Shown here: piece by piece, positions 9,336 to 18,103 of the stretch
Position numbering within the stretch: position 1 is the stretch's first letter
Layout: the number at the start of each line of letters is the position of its first letter
DNA from: Lichenifustis flavocetrariae
GTDB lineage: Bacteria; Pseudomonadota; Alphaproteobacteria; Rhizobiales; Beijerinckiaceae
Direction: 5' to 3'
NCBI RefSeq assembly: GCF_026130545.1
Contig: NZ_JAMOIM010000003.1
Coordinates: 166,252-230,251, forward strand
DNA length: 64,000 nucleotides
Translations under genes and position numbers: made by a program
The notes under the pieces: model-generated
The model's database searches: none
Told to the model about the DNA's origin: nothing
The model's input: only the letters and a program-made list of their open reading frames with translations

Positions 9336-10571
9336 CTACGCGGCCGACAGAAGAGGCACACGGCCGACGGGCGCAACCGATGGGATCCTCCGGAGCGCCG
9401 GACCCGCCATCGGTTGTGCAACCGGCGGCGCTTCGAGCGCCCACATCGAGGCCTTCAGGCTGTCGCGCAAGGACTCTGCCTCGAAGCGGCGGAGCAAGGC
9501 CGCGACCCGCATGAACTCGGGATTCTCGGTTCGGGTACAGACCTGAAGCACATGAGTGACGGCAGGACGGAGGAGGTCTGAACGGACCGCCGCGGCCTGC
9601 GTTCCATGGCGTGCAACGGCTTCGAGGGCCGCGCAGAACACCGGGAGGAGCGCGGACGGCATGGCGGCCTTGCCGTAGAGCGACGCGAACCCGAGACCCA
9701 TGGGGGACCGCAGATGGCCCATGGCCGTCTTCGACGAGACGCCCGCGAGTTGGGACAGGGCAGCCGCGAACAATTCGAGGTTGCCGCTCAGCAGTGAACG
9801 CAGAAGAAGCGCCGGCGTCAGATGACCGATCGCCCGGAGATGCGCGGCGAGATCGAGGGGGCCCTGAACGCCCAGGCTTCGGGCGCTGGTCGCGGCAATC
9901 GTCACCGCACCCTTTTCGCGTCCCTCACGCTTGATGCAATCGGCCCGCTGCGGCGACATCCAGGCGCAGGACATGGCGAAGGCCGTCAGGGCTTCGGCCG
10001 TCACGACGACGAGATCGTGACGCGTGGCCGGATCGAGATCGGTCCGCATCAGCAGCACCTCGCGCATCTCGGCATCGTGACCGAAGCGATCGACGATGCG
10101 GCGGAGAAGAGGCGGCGACAGCCGGCTCGACACATTGGCGGCGAGCGCGAGAACGGCGTCACGCCCGGCGATCTCGACCAGTGCCGCGGCCACGGCCCCG
10201 GACACGCCGGCTCGGGACGCCACCGCGACCTGCGCCGCCGTATCGCCCACCGCGACCGCATCGACGAGGTCTCCATCCGCCAGGAGGCACGAGGCCCGAA
10301 GCACCGGAACGGCGACGCGGCTGTCGTCGCGCGACAGAGCGACGACCACATAGCGGGGCACGTCGACACTGCCGGCCGCTGCCTCGGCCAGCGCGCAACG
10401 CACCAGCAGCGACGGATCGTCGAGGAGCGCGGAAAGCATCCGGTCGAGATGGATGGTGCGCTGACGATCCGTGCCGACCGTACCGCAAGCACCGACGAGC
10501 GCCCGGGCCGCGTCGGCCCGGGCCTGGGCGGGCGCGTCTGCAACCCATCGGAGAAATCGTTCCAAGACCAT
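9336..10571 (-). CDS. DUF2336 protein (HEAT-like helical repeats)
   Basis: The 411-residue protein is rich in alanine and leucine helices. The opening (MVLERFLRWVADAPAQARADAARAL) and HEAT-like repeats such as DDPSLLVRCALAEAAAG are typical of DUF2336 (PF10098), a family largely confined to alphaproteobacteria. Function is unestablished in the family; repeat architecture suggests protein-protein interaction. No signal peptide or membrane segment is seen. It is divergent from the CitE-like gene with 124 bases between. Confidence 0.8.
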   Translation of the reverse strand: MVLERFLRWVADAPAQARADAARALVGACGTVGTDRQRTIHLDRMLSALLDDPSLLVRCALAEAAAGSVDVPRYVVVALSRDDSRVAVPVLRASCLLADGDLVDAVAVGDTAAQVAVASRAGVSGAVAAALVEIAGRDAVLALAANVSSRLSPPLLRRIVDRFGHDAEMREVLLMRTDLDPATRHDLVVVTAEALTAFAMSCAWMSPQRADCIKREGREKGAVTIAATSARSLGVQGPLDLAAHLRAIGHLTPALLLRSLLSGNLELFAAALSQLAGVSSKTAMGHLRSPMGLGFASLYGKAAMPSALLPVFCAALEAVARHGTQAAAVRSDLLRPAVTHVLQVCTRTENPEFMRVAALLRRFEAESLRDSLKASMWALEAPPVAQPMAGPALRRIPSVAPVGRVPLLSAA

Positions 10572-10695
10572 CGCGGGACCTTCGGCCGGATTCGCTGCCC
10601 ACGCGGCATGCGGCTCCGTGGTCGAATCATCTCTGGTTTATGGTAAAGGCCATGTTAAGCGCGCCTTTGCGCGATCAGCTCTGAGAAGGAAATCC

Positions 10696-11430
10696 ATGCG
10701 CTCCGTGCTGGTTGTGCCGGTCACCGACCCAAAAGCCCTCGATGCGGCCTTCGCGGCCGCTGCCGATGCCATCGTGCTTGATCTCGTCACCGACCGGAAG
10801 AGAGATCCCACAGCTCGCGTGGCCGTCCGGCGGACGGCACGCGACATTCTCCGGGCCGCGCAGATCGACGCGCATCGCCCTCACCTTTATGTCCGGCTCG
10901 AAGGTCTGGACGAGGATGCCTTCGATGATGACCTCTCGGCGGTCATGATCGGGGAACCCGACGGCATTCTTCTGGCCGGCAGCCGATCGGGGATCGACGT
11001 GCAGCATCTGGGCGCGAAGCTGGCGGTTCAGGAAGCCGAATACGGCCTGACGGACGGCGAAACCGGTGTCATCGCGGAGGCGGGCGCAAGCGCGCGCGCA
11101 CTGTTCACCCTTGCGAGCTACGACGGAGCAAGCGCCCGACTTGTCGGACTGACATGGCACGCAGAGCGTCTGGCTCTCGATCTCGGCAGCGATCACGATG
11201 TGACCGAACTCGCCGATTTCGCGCCGTTCCAGACCGTGCGGCACCTGACCCTCTTCGCCGCTCGGGCGGCCGAAGTCGCGGCGCTCGATACAGCGAGCGC
11301 AATTGTCGACGAGACCCTCTTCCTGGCCGAATGTCAGGCTGCCCGACGGCATGGCTTCAACGCCAAGTTGACGACGTCGCCCAGCCAGGTCGCCATCATC
11401 AATGCCGTCTTCAGCCGCGATCCGGCTTGA
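10696..11430 (+). CDS. CitE-like / HpcH-HpaI family aldolase or lyase
   Basis: The 244 residues begin MRSVLVVPVTDPKALDAA and continue ADAIVLDLV...R.ARDILR, PHLYVRLEGL and DGILLAGSRSG, a layout typical of the HpcH/HpaI aldolase/citrate lyase (CitE) TIM barrel. The usual metal-binding Glu/Asp pair is weakly recognisable. CitE-like proteins act on CoA-linked substrates such as malyl-CoA or citramalyl-CoA, but the shortened barrel makes the substrate, and even catalysis, uncertain. A good ribosome-binding site (GAGAAGGA) precedes the ATG. Confidence 0.7.
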   Translation: MRSVLVVPVTDPKALDAAFAAAADAIVLDLVTDRKRDPTARVAVRRTARDILRAAQIDAHRPHLYVRLEGLDEDAFDDDLSAVMIGEPDGILLAGSRSGIDVQHLGAKLAVQEAEYGLTDGETGVIAEAGASARALFTLASYDGASARLVGLTWHAERLALDLGSDHDVTELADFAPFQTVRHLTLFAARAAEVAALDTASAIVDETLFLAECQAARRHGFNAKLTTSPSQVAIINAVFSRDPA

Positions 11431-11558
11431 ACAAGAGGTCCGTTGCGGACGCGCCGGAATCGCCATTTACCGCAAAGAGCAACAATCAGTTAGACCGACA
11501 CATGCCTGTCAAGACGCGCTGCTAACGGCTGCGGCTCAGGTTAAGCAAAGGGACGAAG

Positions 11559-12662
11559 ATGGCACGCACTCCTCACGGCATCGCACTGGTTTCGGCTCTG
11601 GCGCTGCAAGCAGCCGCGGGCGCTGCCCATGCGCAAGCGCCCGAAGCCCTAGTTTCGGCCGCGAAAGGCGAGGGCCAGTTGACCGTGATCGCCCTCCCGC
11701 ATGACTGGTGCGGTTACGGCGCCATCATCGACGGCTTCAAGGCCAAATACGGCGTCAAGATCAACGAACTCAATCCCGATGCCGGCTCTGGCGACGAGGT
11801 CGAGGCCATCAAGGCCAACAAGGGCAACACGGGCTCTCAGGCCCCGGACGTGATCGACGTCGGCTTGTCGTTCGGCCCGCAGGCCAAGACCGACAAGCTG
11901 ACGCAGCCCTACAAGGTCTCGACCTGGGACACGATCCCGGCCGACCAGAAGGATGCCGACGGCTATTGGACGGGCGATTACTACGGCGTGCTGGCCTTCG
12001 AGGTGAACACCGACATCATCAAGAAGGCGCCGACCGATTGGGCGGACCTGCTGGGTGACGACTACAAGAACTCGGTGGCCCTGGCCGGCGATCCACGCAC
12101 CTCCAACCAAGCCATTCAGGCCGTCTACGCCGCGGGCCTGTCTGTCGCCAAGGGCGACGCCGCGAAGGCCGGGGCCGCGGGCCTCGACTATTTCGGCAAG
12201 CTGAACAAGGCCGGCAATTTCGTGCCGACGATCGGCAAGGCGGCGTCGGTCGCTCAAGGCGCAACGCCTCTGGTGGTCCGGTGGGATTACAACGCGCTGA
12301 CGGATCGCGACACGCTCAAGGGCAACCCCACGATCGACGTGGTGGTGCCGAAGACGGGTGTCGTGGCAGGCGTCTACGTGCAGGCGATCAGCGCTTTCGC
12401 GCCCCATCCGAACGCCGCCAAGCTCTGGCTCGAATATCTCTACTCCGACGAGGGACAGGGCGGCTTTCTCAAGGGATATTGCCATCCCGTCCGCTTCGCC
12501 GACCTGGTCAAGAACAAGAAGGTCGACGCGGCCGTTATGAGCAAACTGCCGCCGGCAGAAGCCTATGAGCATGCGGTGTTCCCGAGCCTGGCCGAACAGG
12601 ACAGCTCCAAGGCAGAGATCACCAAGCAGTGGGATTCGGCGGTCGGCGCGAACGTCAAGTAG
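11559..12662 (+). CDS. ABC transporter substrate-binding protein (family 1)
   Basis: This periplasmic solute-binding protein of 367 residues has a Sec signal peptide ending AGAAHAQA. The mature part (GQLTVIALPHDWCGYGAIIDGFKAKYG, later NTDIIKKAPTDWADLLG) is typical of the iron/spermidine/2-aminoethylphosphonate type (SBP_bac_1/6/8). It is the first gene of a complete importer with two permeases and an ATPase downstream. A ribosome-binding site (AAGGGACGAAG) precedes the ATG. The ligand cannot be told from sequence. Confidence 0.88.
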   Translation: MARTPHGIALVSALALQAAAGAAHAQAPEALVSAAKGEGQLTVIALPHDWCGYGAIIDGFKAKYGVKINELNPDAGSGDEVEAIKANKGNTGSQAPDVIDVGLSFGPQAKTDKLTQPYKVSTWDTIPADQKDADGYWTGDYYGVLAFEVNTDIIKKAPTDWADLLGDDYKNSVALAGDPRTSNQAIQAVYAAGLSVAKGDAAKAGAAGLDYFGKLNKAGNFVPTIGKAASVAQGATPLVVRWDYNALTDRDTLKGNPTIDVVVPKTGVVAGVYVQAISAFAPHPNAAKLWLEYLYSDEGQGGFLKGYCHPVRFADLVKNKKVDAAVMSKLPPAEAYEHAVFPSLAEQDSSKAEITKQWDSAVGANVK

Positions 12663-12828
12663 GCGAACGGTCGTCACCGGGAGGCGGGACAACCGCCGCG
12701 GCAATCCAGGCCAAATTGTTTGGTTCTGGATTGCTTTGCTCGGCTCCCGCTGATGAACTTCAAAGGCGGCCGGATATATTCCGACCGTCGCTTCGCCTGC
12801 CGCAACCTGACCGGATCACGATCTCCCC

Positions 12829-13740
12829 ATGGAGCAGCCCCTCGAAGCCTTGGCGCTACCGACGGCCCAGCCGTCGCGGCCCCTCCGGCGTCTGCCGACG
12901 ATGCCGCTGGCATGGCTTGGAGTCGTTCCGTTCTTCGTCTTCGCCCTCATGTTCCTGCTCCTGCCGACGCTGTTCCTGATCGCCGGAGCGTTCCAGGATC
13001 CCGACGGCCATTTCACGCTGCAGAACCTGCGCGACCTTCTCGCGCCCAACATCATCAGCGCTTATTGGATCTCGATCGAGATCAGTGCGGCGTCAGCGCT
13101 TGGCGGAGCTTTCTTCGGAGCCCTGCTGGCGGCGGCGGTCGTGCTCAACGGCCTGCCCGGCTGGCTCCGGCCGACGCTCATGACCTTCAGCGGCGTGGCG
13201 TCGAATTTCGCCGGCCTTCCGCTCGCCTTCGCGTTTCTGGCAACCCTCGGCCGCATGGGGCTCGTGACGGTGCTGCTGTCGAGCCTGCTGGGGTTCAACC
13301 TCTATCGCACCGGCTTCAACATCCTGAGTTTCTGGGGCCTCACGATCACCTATCTGTATTTTCAGATCCCGCTCATGGTGTTGATCCTCACGCCGGCGCT
13401 CGATGGGTTGAAGAAGGAATGGCGCGAGGCATCGCAGACGCTTGGCGCGACGCCCTGGCAATATTGGCGCATGATCGCCTTTCCGGTGCTGTGGCCGAGC
13501 CTGCTCGGCACCACGCTGCTGCTCTTCGCCAATTCCTTCGGCGCGGTGGCGACCGCCTATGGGCTGACGGGTAGCACGCTCAACATCGTTACCATCCTGC
13601 TCTATGCGCAGATCCGGGGAGACGTGCTGCACAACCAGAACCTCGGCTATGCGCTGGCTCTCGGCATGATCGTCATCACGGGCCTGTCCAACGTGGCCTA
13701 TATCGTGTTGCGCACGCGCAGCGAGAGGTGGCTGAAATGA
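12829..13740 (+). CDS. ABC transporter permease (importer subunit 1)
   Basis: The 303-residue inner-membrane permease has about six hydrophobic spans. The EAA-loop motif occurs as EWREASQTLGATPWQYWRMIAFPVLWPSLLG reading around residues 200-225, the contact site for the ATPase. It lies 166 bases after the binding-protein gene and overlaps the next permease by four bases (ATGA). The pairing with a second permease of the same type (MalF/PotB plus MalG/PotC) indicates a heterodimeric channel. Confidence 0.9.
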   Translation: MEQPLEALALPTAQPSRPLRRLPTMPLAWLGVVPFFVFALMFLLLPTLFLIAGAFQDPDGHFTLQNLRDLLAPNIISAYWISIEISAASALGGAFFGALLAAAVVLNGLPGWLRPTLMTFSGVASNFAGLPLAFAFLATLGRMGLVTVLLSSLLGFNLYRTGFNILSFWGLTITYLYFQIPLMVLILTPALDGLKKEWREASQTLGATPWQYWRMIAFPVLWPSLLGTTLLLFANSFGAVATAYGLTGSTLNIVTILLYAQIRGDVLHNQNLGYALALGMIVITGLSNVAYIVLRTRSERWLK

Positions 13741-14528
13741 AGCGCGCCCGTCTCGGCCCCTGGATCGCCGTCATCCTCGGCGCGATCTACTTCCTGGTGC
13801 CGCTCATCGCGACTTTCGAATTCTCACTCCGGGTGCGCCGCAACCAGTATAGTTTCGACGCCTATGCCAATGTGTTGGGCGATCCGCATTTCCAGGCCTC
13901 GTTCCTGTATTCGACGCTCATCGCTTTCGCGACGATCGTGGTCGGCGTGATGCTGGTCGTACCGACCGCCTATTGGGTTCAGTTGCGACTGCCCAAACTC
14001 CGGCCCGTCATCGAATTCATCACGCTGCTGCCGCTCGTGGTGCCGGCCATCGTGATCGTCTTCGGCTACCTGCGGATCTACAATTCATCGTCCTGGCTGC
14101 CGCTGACTGGCAGCCCCGCTTCGACCAACGTGTTGCTCGTCTTCGGCTACGTGACGCTCGCCCTGCCCTATCTCTACCGCTCGGTCGACACCGGTCTGCG
14201 CACCATCGACGTCCGCACGCTGACGGAGGCCGCCGAAAGCCTGGGCGCCCGCTGGCCACGGATCCTCTTCACGATCATCTTTCCGAACGTCCGGGTGGCG
14301 ATCATCGGTGGCGCGTTCCTGACCTTTGCGATCGTCATCGGTGAATTCACCTTCGCGGCGCTGCTGGACCGTCCGGCCTTCGGCCCCTACCTCCAACTGG
14401 TTGGTGCCAATCGGGCCTATGAGCCAGCGGCCCTTTCGATCATCGCCTTCGCGATCACCTGGGCCTGCATGGGCCTCATCCAGATCTTTGGCCGCGACCG
14501 CCGCACCGGCGTCGCGGCGCGGCCCTGA
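13737..14528 (+). CDS. ABC transporter permease (importer subunit 2)
   Basis: The 263-residue inner-membrane permease has about six spans and an EAA loop at EAAESLGARWPRILFTIIFPN. The ATG at 13737 overlaps the preceding stop; an in-frame GTG at 13728 is a possible alternative. It is the PotC-like partner of the preceding permease. The ATPase gene starts 8 bases downstream. Confidence 0.9.
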   Translation: MKRARLGPWIAVILGAIYFLVPLIATFEFSLRVRRNQYSFDAYANVLGDPHFQASFLYSTLIAFATIVVGVMLVVPTAYWVQLRLPKLRPVIEFITLLPLVVPAIVIVFGYLRIYNSSSWLPLTGSPASTNVLLVFGYVTLALPYLYRSVDTGLRTIDVRTLTEAAESLGARWPRILFTIIFPNVRVAIIGGAFLTFAIVIGEFTFAALLDRPAFGPYLQLVGANRAYEPAALSIIAFAITWACMGLIQIFGRDRRTGVAARP

Positions 14529-14536
14529 GAGCATCC

Positions 14537-15598
14537 ATGACCTTCCTCGTTCTCGACGGCCTTCAGAAAATCTACGGCACCCATCAGGTGGTGCAGCGTT
14601 TCGACCTTTCGGTCGAGCGCGGGGAATTCATCTCCTTCCTGGGTTCGAGCGGCTGCGGCAAGACCACGACGCTGCGCATGGTGGCGGGGTTCGAGACGCC
14701 CACGGTCGGCACGATTCGGGTTGATGGCCGCGACGTGACACAACTCGCGCCGAACCAGCGCAAGGTCGGCATGGTGTTCCAGAGCTACGCGCTCTTCCCC
14801 AACATGACGGTCGCGCAGAACGTCGCCTTCGGGCTGAAGGTAGCGGGCAAATCTCCGGCCGAGATCAAGACACGGGTCGGGGAGATGCTGGAGCTGATCA
14901 AGCTTCCCAAGCTCGCGGACCGCTACCCCTACCAGATGTCAGGCGGCCAGCAGCAGCGCGTGGCGCTGGCCCGCGCCATCGCCACGAAGCCGCAGATCCT
15001 GCTGCTCGACGAACCCCTCTCGGCGCTCGACGCCAAGATCCGCGTCTCCCTGCGCGACGATATCCGCACCCTGCAGCGTGAGCTCGGCATCACGACGATC
15101 TACGTCACGCACGACCAGGAAGAAGCGCTCTCCATGTCCGACCGGATCGTGGTGATGAGCGAGGGCCGCATGGAGCAGGTCGGCACACCGTTCGAGATCT
15201 ACAACCGGCCGGCGACCCGGTTCGTCGCCTCCTTCGTGGGTCATTTGAATTTGTTGAAGGCCACGGTCGTGGCCCCAAGCGAGGGCCGCATCACCGTCAA
15301 TGGCCAGGCTATACGGACAGCGGCGGCCCTGAACGGCGTCCCGGTCGGCGCGCCGCTGACCTTGGCTCTACGCCCCGAGGCGATCCGGATCGGCGCGAGC
15401 GAGACCGGCAACCGCCTCGACGGCACGATCAGCGATGTCGCCTTTCTGGGGGCGATTGTCCGCATCCGCGTGCAGGTCGGCGACAACCGCCTCTCGCTCG
15501 ACACTTTCAACAACCCTGGCTCACCGCCACCCGCACGCGGTGAAGCCGTGCATCTCGGCTTTTCTCCCGAAGATCTTCACTCTGTGTCGGACGCGTAG
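14537..15598 (+). CDS. ABC transporter ATP-binding protein with TOBE domain
   Basis: The 353-residue ATPase energises the importer. Walker A is GSSGCGKTT near residues 36-44, the Q-loop lies in MVFQSYALFP, the signature is SGGQQQR, Walker B is ILLLDEPLSALD and the H-loop is in VTHDQEEAL. Residues beyond about 240 form the TOBE/MOP-like regulatory domain of the PotA/FbpC/MalK group. It is the last gene of the four-gene transport operon. Confidence 0.93.
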   Translation: MTFLVLDGLQKIYGTHQVVQRFDLSVERGEFISFLGSSGCGKTTTLRMVAGFETPTVGTIRVDGRDVTQLAPNQRKVGMVFQSYALFPNMTVAQNVAFGLKVAGKSPAEIKTRVGEMLELIKLPKLADRYPYQMSGGQQQRVALARAIATKPQILLLDEPLSALDAKIRVSLRDDIRTLQRELGITTIYVTHDQEEALSMSDRIVVMSEGRMEQVGTPFEIYNRPATRFVASFVGHLNLLKATVVAPSEGRITVNGQAIRTAAALNGVPVGAPLTLALRPEAIRIGASETGNRLDGTISDVAFLGAIVRIRVQVGDNRLSLDTFNNPGSPPPARGEAVHLGFSPEDLHSVSDA

Positions 15599-15719
15599 AG
15601 CCGAGGACCATAAAAGGTTCTGTGTTTCCGCTGCCGAGCATCGGGCCGTCGATATCGCCCCACATCTCCAAGATCCTTGCCGGGAGACCTATCGTAACGG
15701 TGGATGCAGCAATGACCGT

Positions 15720-16673
15720 CTATCGACCGACCCCGCTGGCCGCGCCCGCCAGCGCCGAAAGTTGATCCCGATCTGACTCCGACAGTCTGTCCGCGCCCGG
15801 ATCGACGGTCACGGAAGGCGTCGCGGTCGCCAGATAGGCGCTGGCTCCCGGGCCGTTATATTCCTGCGGCTGTGGCGCTGGTCGTCCACCCTGCGCGATG
15901 TCGAGGTCTTCGTCGACGGGCGGCGGTTCCGGCAACGTGTCGTGGGCCGGAGGTTCGGGCAGCGCCTGCTCTGGCGCTGGTTTGCAGATCCGGCGCAGGC
16001 CCCGCGAGGTGCTGCCGTGCATCGCGAGATCCATATGAATGTGGTTGTAGTGAAAGACGTTGGAGCCCGGTGCCAGCACGGTCGTGAACAAGCCGCAGGC
16101 GCCGGCCTGGGCCTCGCGGAGGAACGCCTGTTCCTGCTCGTCGCCGCCCTTCCAGCCCCGCATGACGCTGATCTCGCGTCCGCTGCGCAAGACGAAACCG
16201 CCAATGTCGATCGCATTGCCGAAAGCGTGCTCGGACAGGTTGGCACCGCTCTGGTTGTTGATGCCGCGGCAGTTATAGGACCCCATCGTCTTGATCTCGG
16301 TGACCGGTTCCCCGAAACGCGCCGACGCGGCCGGTTGCAGTACGCCCGTAACCCAGCTGTCGAGAGCCGGGATCATGGAACAGTCGAGCGTTTCTGTCGC
16401 GTTCAGCACCACGGTGCCGTCGGCGAGGCCACGGACCTTGAAGGGATGGTGCAGTCCGCAGATCCCCGGTCCGGTGATTTCCCGGAACGGCTGGATATAG
16501 GCCGATTCATGGACGAGGTTCTGGGCCAGGCAGGCCTCTTCGGCATGCGTGCGCCAGGCCGGTCGCTCACGGTAATCGAAGCCCGAGCAGCCCGCGAGCG
16601 CCGCGAGGCCGCCCGCGACCGCGATGGCGGGCCAGGACCGATCCCCAAAAAGTGGCAAACAAAAACGCGCCAT
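15720..16673 (-). CDS. Extensin-like C-terminal domain protein (LAS-type peptidase fold)
   Basis: The 317-residue exported lipoprotein-like product has a hydrophobic N-terminus ending AALAGCSGF, a possible lipobox. The extensin-like_C domain (PF06904) is shown by SEHAFGNAIDIGGF near residue 150 and HYNHIHMDL near residue 214. These correspond to the zinc-ligand motifs of the LAS (VanY/DD-carboxypeptidase) fold, so a peptidoglycan peptidase role is likely but unproven. The C-terminal 80 residues are proline-rich and disordered. Confidence 0.85.
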   Translation of the reverse strand: MARFCLPLFGDRSWPAIAVAGGLAALAGCSGFDYRERPAWRTHAEEACLAQNLVHESAYIQPFREITGPGICGLHHPFKVRGLADGTVVLNATETLDCSMIPALDSWVTGVLQPAASARFGEPVTEIKTMGSYNCRGINNQSGANLSEHAFGNAIDIGGFVLRSGREISVMRGWKGGDEQEQAFLREAQAGACGLFTTVLAPGSNVFHYNHIHMDLAMHGSTSRGLRRICKPAPEQALPEPPAHDTLPEPPPVDEDLDIAQGGRPAPQPQEYNGPGASAYLATATPSVTVDPGADRLSESDRDQLSALAGAASGVGR

Positions 16674-16746
16674 GGTCGAAGACCGTGGCGCGCGAAGGTT
16701 AAATCCGACTGAAGCTGTTTACACTCGATCCGCCAATCCGGCGGCT

Positions 16747-17208
16747 TTATTGAGCATTGCCCCCACGCGCGGCCATGAACCGATCGAATTCTTCTCGGTC
16801 GCGGGCGCGGCGCAGGTTGTCCATATGCTCGGCGAACTCGCGTTCGGCCGCGTCAAGCTTCCGACGCTGTTCGTCGAGCTTTTCGAGTTCGGCCTTGCGC
16901 CATTCATCAAAAGCCGCGTTGCCGCTCTTCGTCGCGCCGAAGGGCTGCCAAGCCTGACGCTGCGCCGTGGCGCGGCTCGCGAAATCCGTGAAACGGGCAC
17001 GCGCGAATTCAAACACGTCCGGCACAGGATATCCCTTTCGTTGCAGAACCTTCCACCCCAGCACCGCGAGGCCGATCGGCCAATAGATCGCAAAGCCGAC
17101 AACTACGGCCAAGATCTCGACCGGCTTCCATGCGAAAGCCCCGCCGCCGCAGCGCCGGCCCTGCCATGGTCCTCCGGACTGCCCGGCCGCCTGTTCGTAT
17201 GCGCTCAT
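16747..17208 (-). CDS. DUF2852 membrane protein
   Basis: The 153 residues match DUF2852. One hydrophobic segment (PVEILAVVVGFAIYWPIGLAVLGWKV) is followed by a basic, charged helical region (FDEWRKAELEKLDEQRRKLDAAEREFAEHM) that should form a coiled coil and ends DREEFDRFMAARG. The function is unknown; the family is common in Hyphomicrobiales. The ATG at 17208 follows a GGAGG ribosome-binding site; codons further upstream would extend it through a non-conserved leader. A dyad at 17244-17262 lies just upstream. Confidence 0.82.
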   Translation of the reverse strand: MSAYEQAAGQSGGPWQGRRCGGGAFAWKPVEILAVVVGFAIYWPIGLAVLGWKVLQRKGYPVPDVFEFARARFTDFASRATAQRQAWQPFGATKSGNAAFDEWRKAELEKLDEQRRKLDAAEREFAEHMDNLRRARDREEFDRFMAARGGNAQ

Positions 17209-17243
17209 CTCATCCTCCACCCCACGATGGGGCCACGATGTGA

Positions 17244-17262
17244 ATGTTACGTACATTAACAT
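17244..17262. promoter_or_regulatory. Candidate operator dyad upstream of the DUF2852 gene
   Basis: ATGTTA and TAACAT form a perfect 6-base inverted repeat around a 7-base spacer, 36 bases before the DUF2852 start. Its AT-rich core contrasts with the high-GC surroundings, as expected for an operator or promoter. No regulator can be named. Confidence 0.35.
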
Positions 17263-17347
17263 CAGCGCGGAGCCCGCAGTCGTCAAGAGCGACCGGTAAA
17301 ATTATCGACGGCCGCGGCCAAGGAGGCCACAATGCTTATCGCCTGCT

Positions 17348-17429
17348 CATCATCGCGAGCGAAGCGTGGCGATCCAGATCCCTGGCGCTACATGGATTGC
17401 CACGGCGGCTTCGCCGCCTCGCAAGGACG
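17348..17429. repeat. REP-like palindromic intergenic element
   Basis: The left arm (TCATCGCGAG...GTGGCGATCCA) and the right arm (TGGATTGCCAC...CTCGCAAGGA) are inverted copies. The right arm holds an inner perfect hairpin, GGCGGC-TTC-GCCGCC style. This 'TGGATTGCCACGGC...TCGC' palindrome is a familiar interspersed repeat in alphaproteobacterial genomes. The 310-base gap 17209-17518 contains this element and the dyad above and no gene. Confidence 0.7.
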
Positions 17430-17518
17430 CGGCAGGGGTGCCGCATGCACGGGTCAGATGCAAATGCCCAGGCTGGACGCGCCTTAAATCGAGTGACCTA
17501 CACAAACATGTACGAAAA

Positions 17519-18079
17519 TCAGAACAGATGAGGTTGCTTCAGACGAAGGGTCTGGACCAGCGCGAAGCTCTTGAGATCCGGCAGCCGGCCCTCATCGGCT
17601 GAGGCCGCGAGCTCTGCCAGCGGCACCTCGACGACGGTGATGTTTTCATTCTCTTGGGCGAGGCCGCCGCCCTGCCCGGTTCGGTCGGCCGCCGCGAATG
17701 GGGCGAGAAAGAGCGTGATCCGCTCGGTCGAAATGCCAGGGCAGGACCAGATCGTGCCGACGAACGTCAGCGCCCCGAGCGTCACCCCGGTTTCCTCCAT
17801 GGCTTCACGACGGGCGCATTGCTCTTGATCTTCGCCGGCGTCCAGCAGGCCGGCCGGCACTTCCAGAAGATCCGGTTCGCCAGCCAGAAGCACGGGAGCG
17901 CGTGGCATGCGGACCAGGAGCGCGACACGGCGTTCACGGTCATAGGGGAGCACCGCGACCGCGCTGCCGTGATCCTCGACCTCGCGGGTGAAACTGGTCG
18001 AACCATCGGAGAGCGTGACCTTCGTCATGCTGCTCCAGCCTTTGTAGACTTGCTCCTTGCCCGTGATCTCGACTGTCAT
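17519..18079 (-). CDS. Nudix hydrolase (ADP-sugar/GDP-mannose pyrophosphatase type)
   Basis: The 186-residue protein contains a complete Nudix box, G-x5-E-x7-REAMEETGV, at about residues 78-100, preceded by LLEVPAGLLDAGED. The arrangement resembles NudF/NudK nucleotide-sugar pyrophosphatases. It starts 24 bases after hpnE on the same strand and may be the last gene of the hopanoid operon, although no direct link to hopanoid synthesis is established. Confidence 0.85.
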   Translation of the reverse strand: MTVEITGKEQVYKGWSSMTKVTLSDGSTSFTREVEDHGSAVAVLPYDRERRVALLVRMPRAPVLLAGEPDLLEVPAGLLDAGEDQEQCARREAMEETGVTLGALTFVGTIWSCPGISTERITLFLAPFAAADRTGQGGGLAQENENITVVEVPLAELAASADEGRLPDLKSFALVQTLRLKQPHLF

Positions 18080-18103
18080 CCGCTGCCCCCCGCCTCATCA
18101 TGG

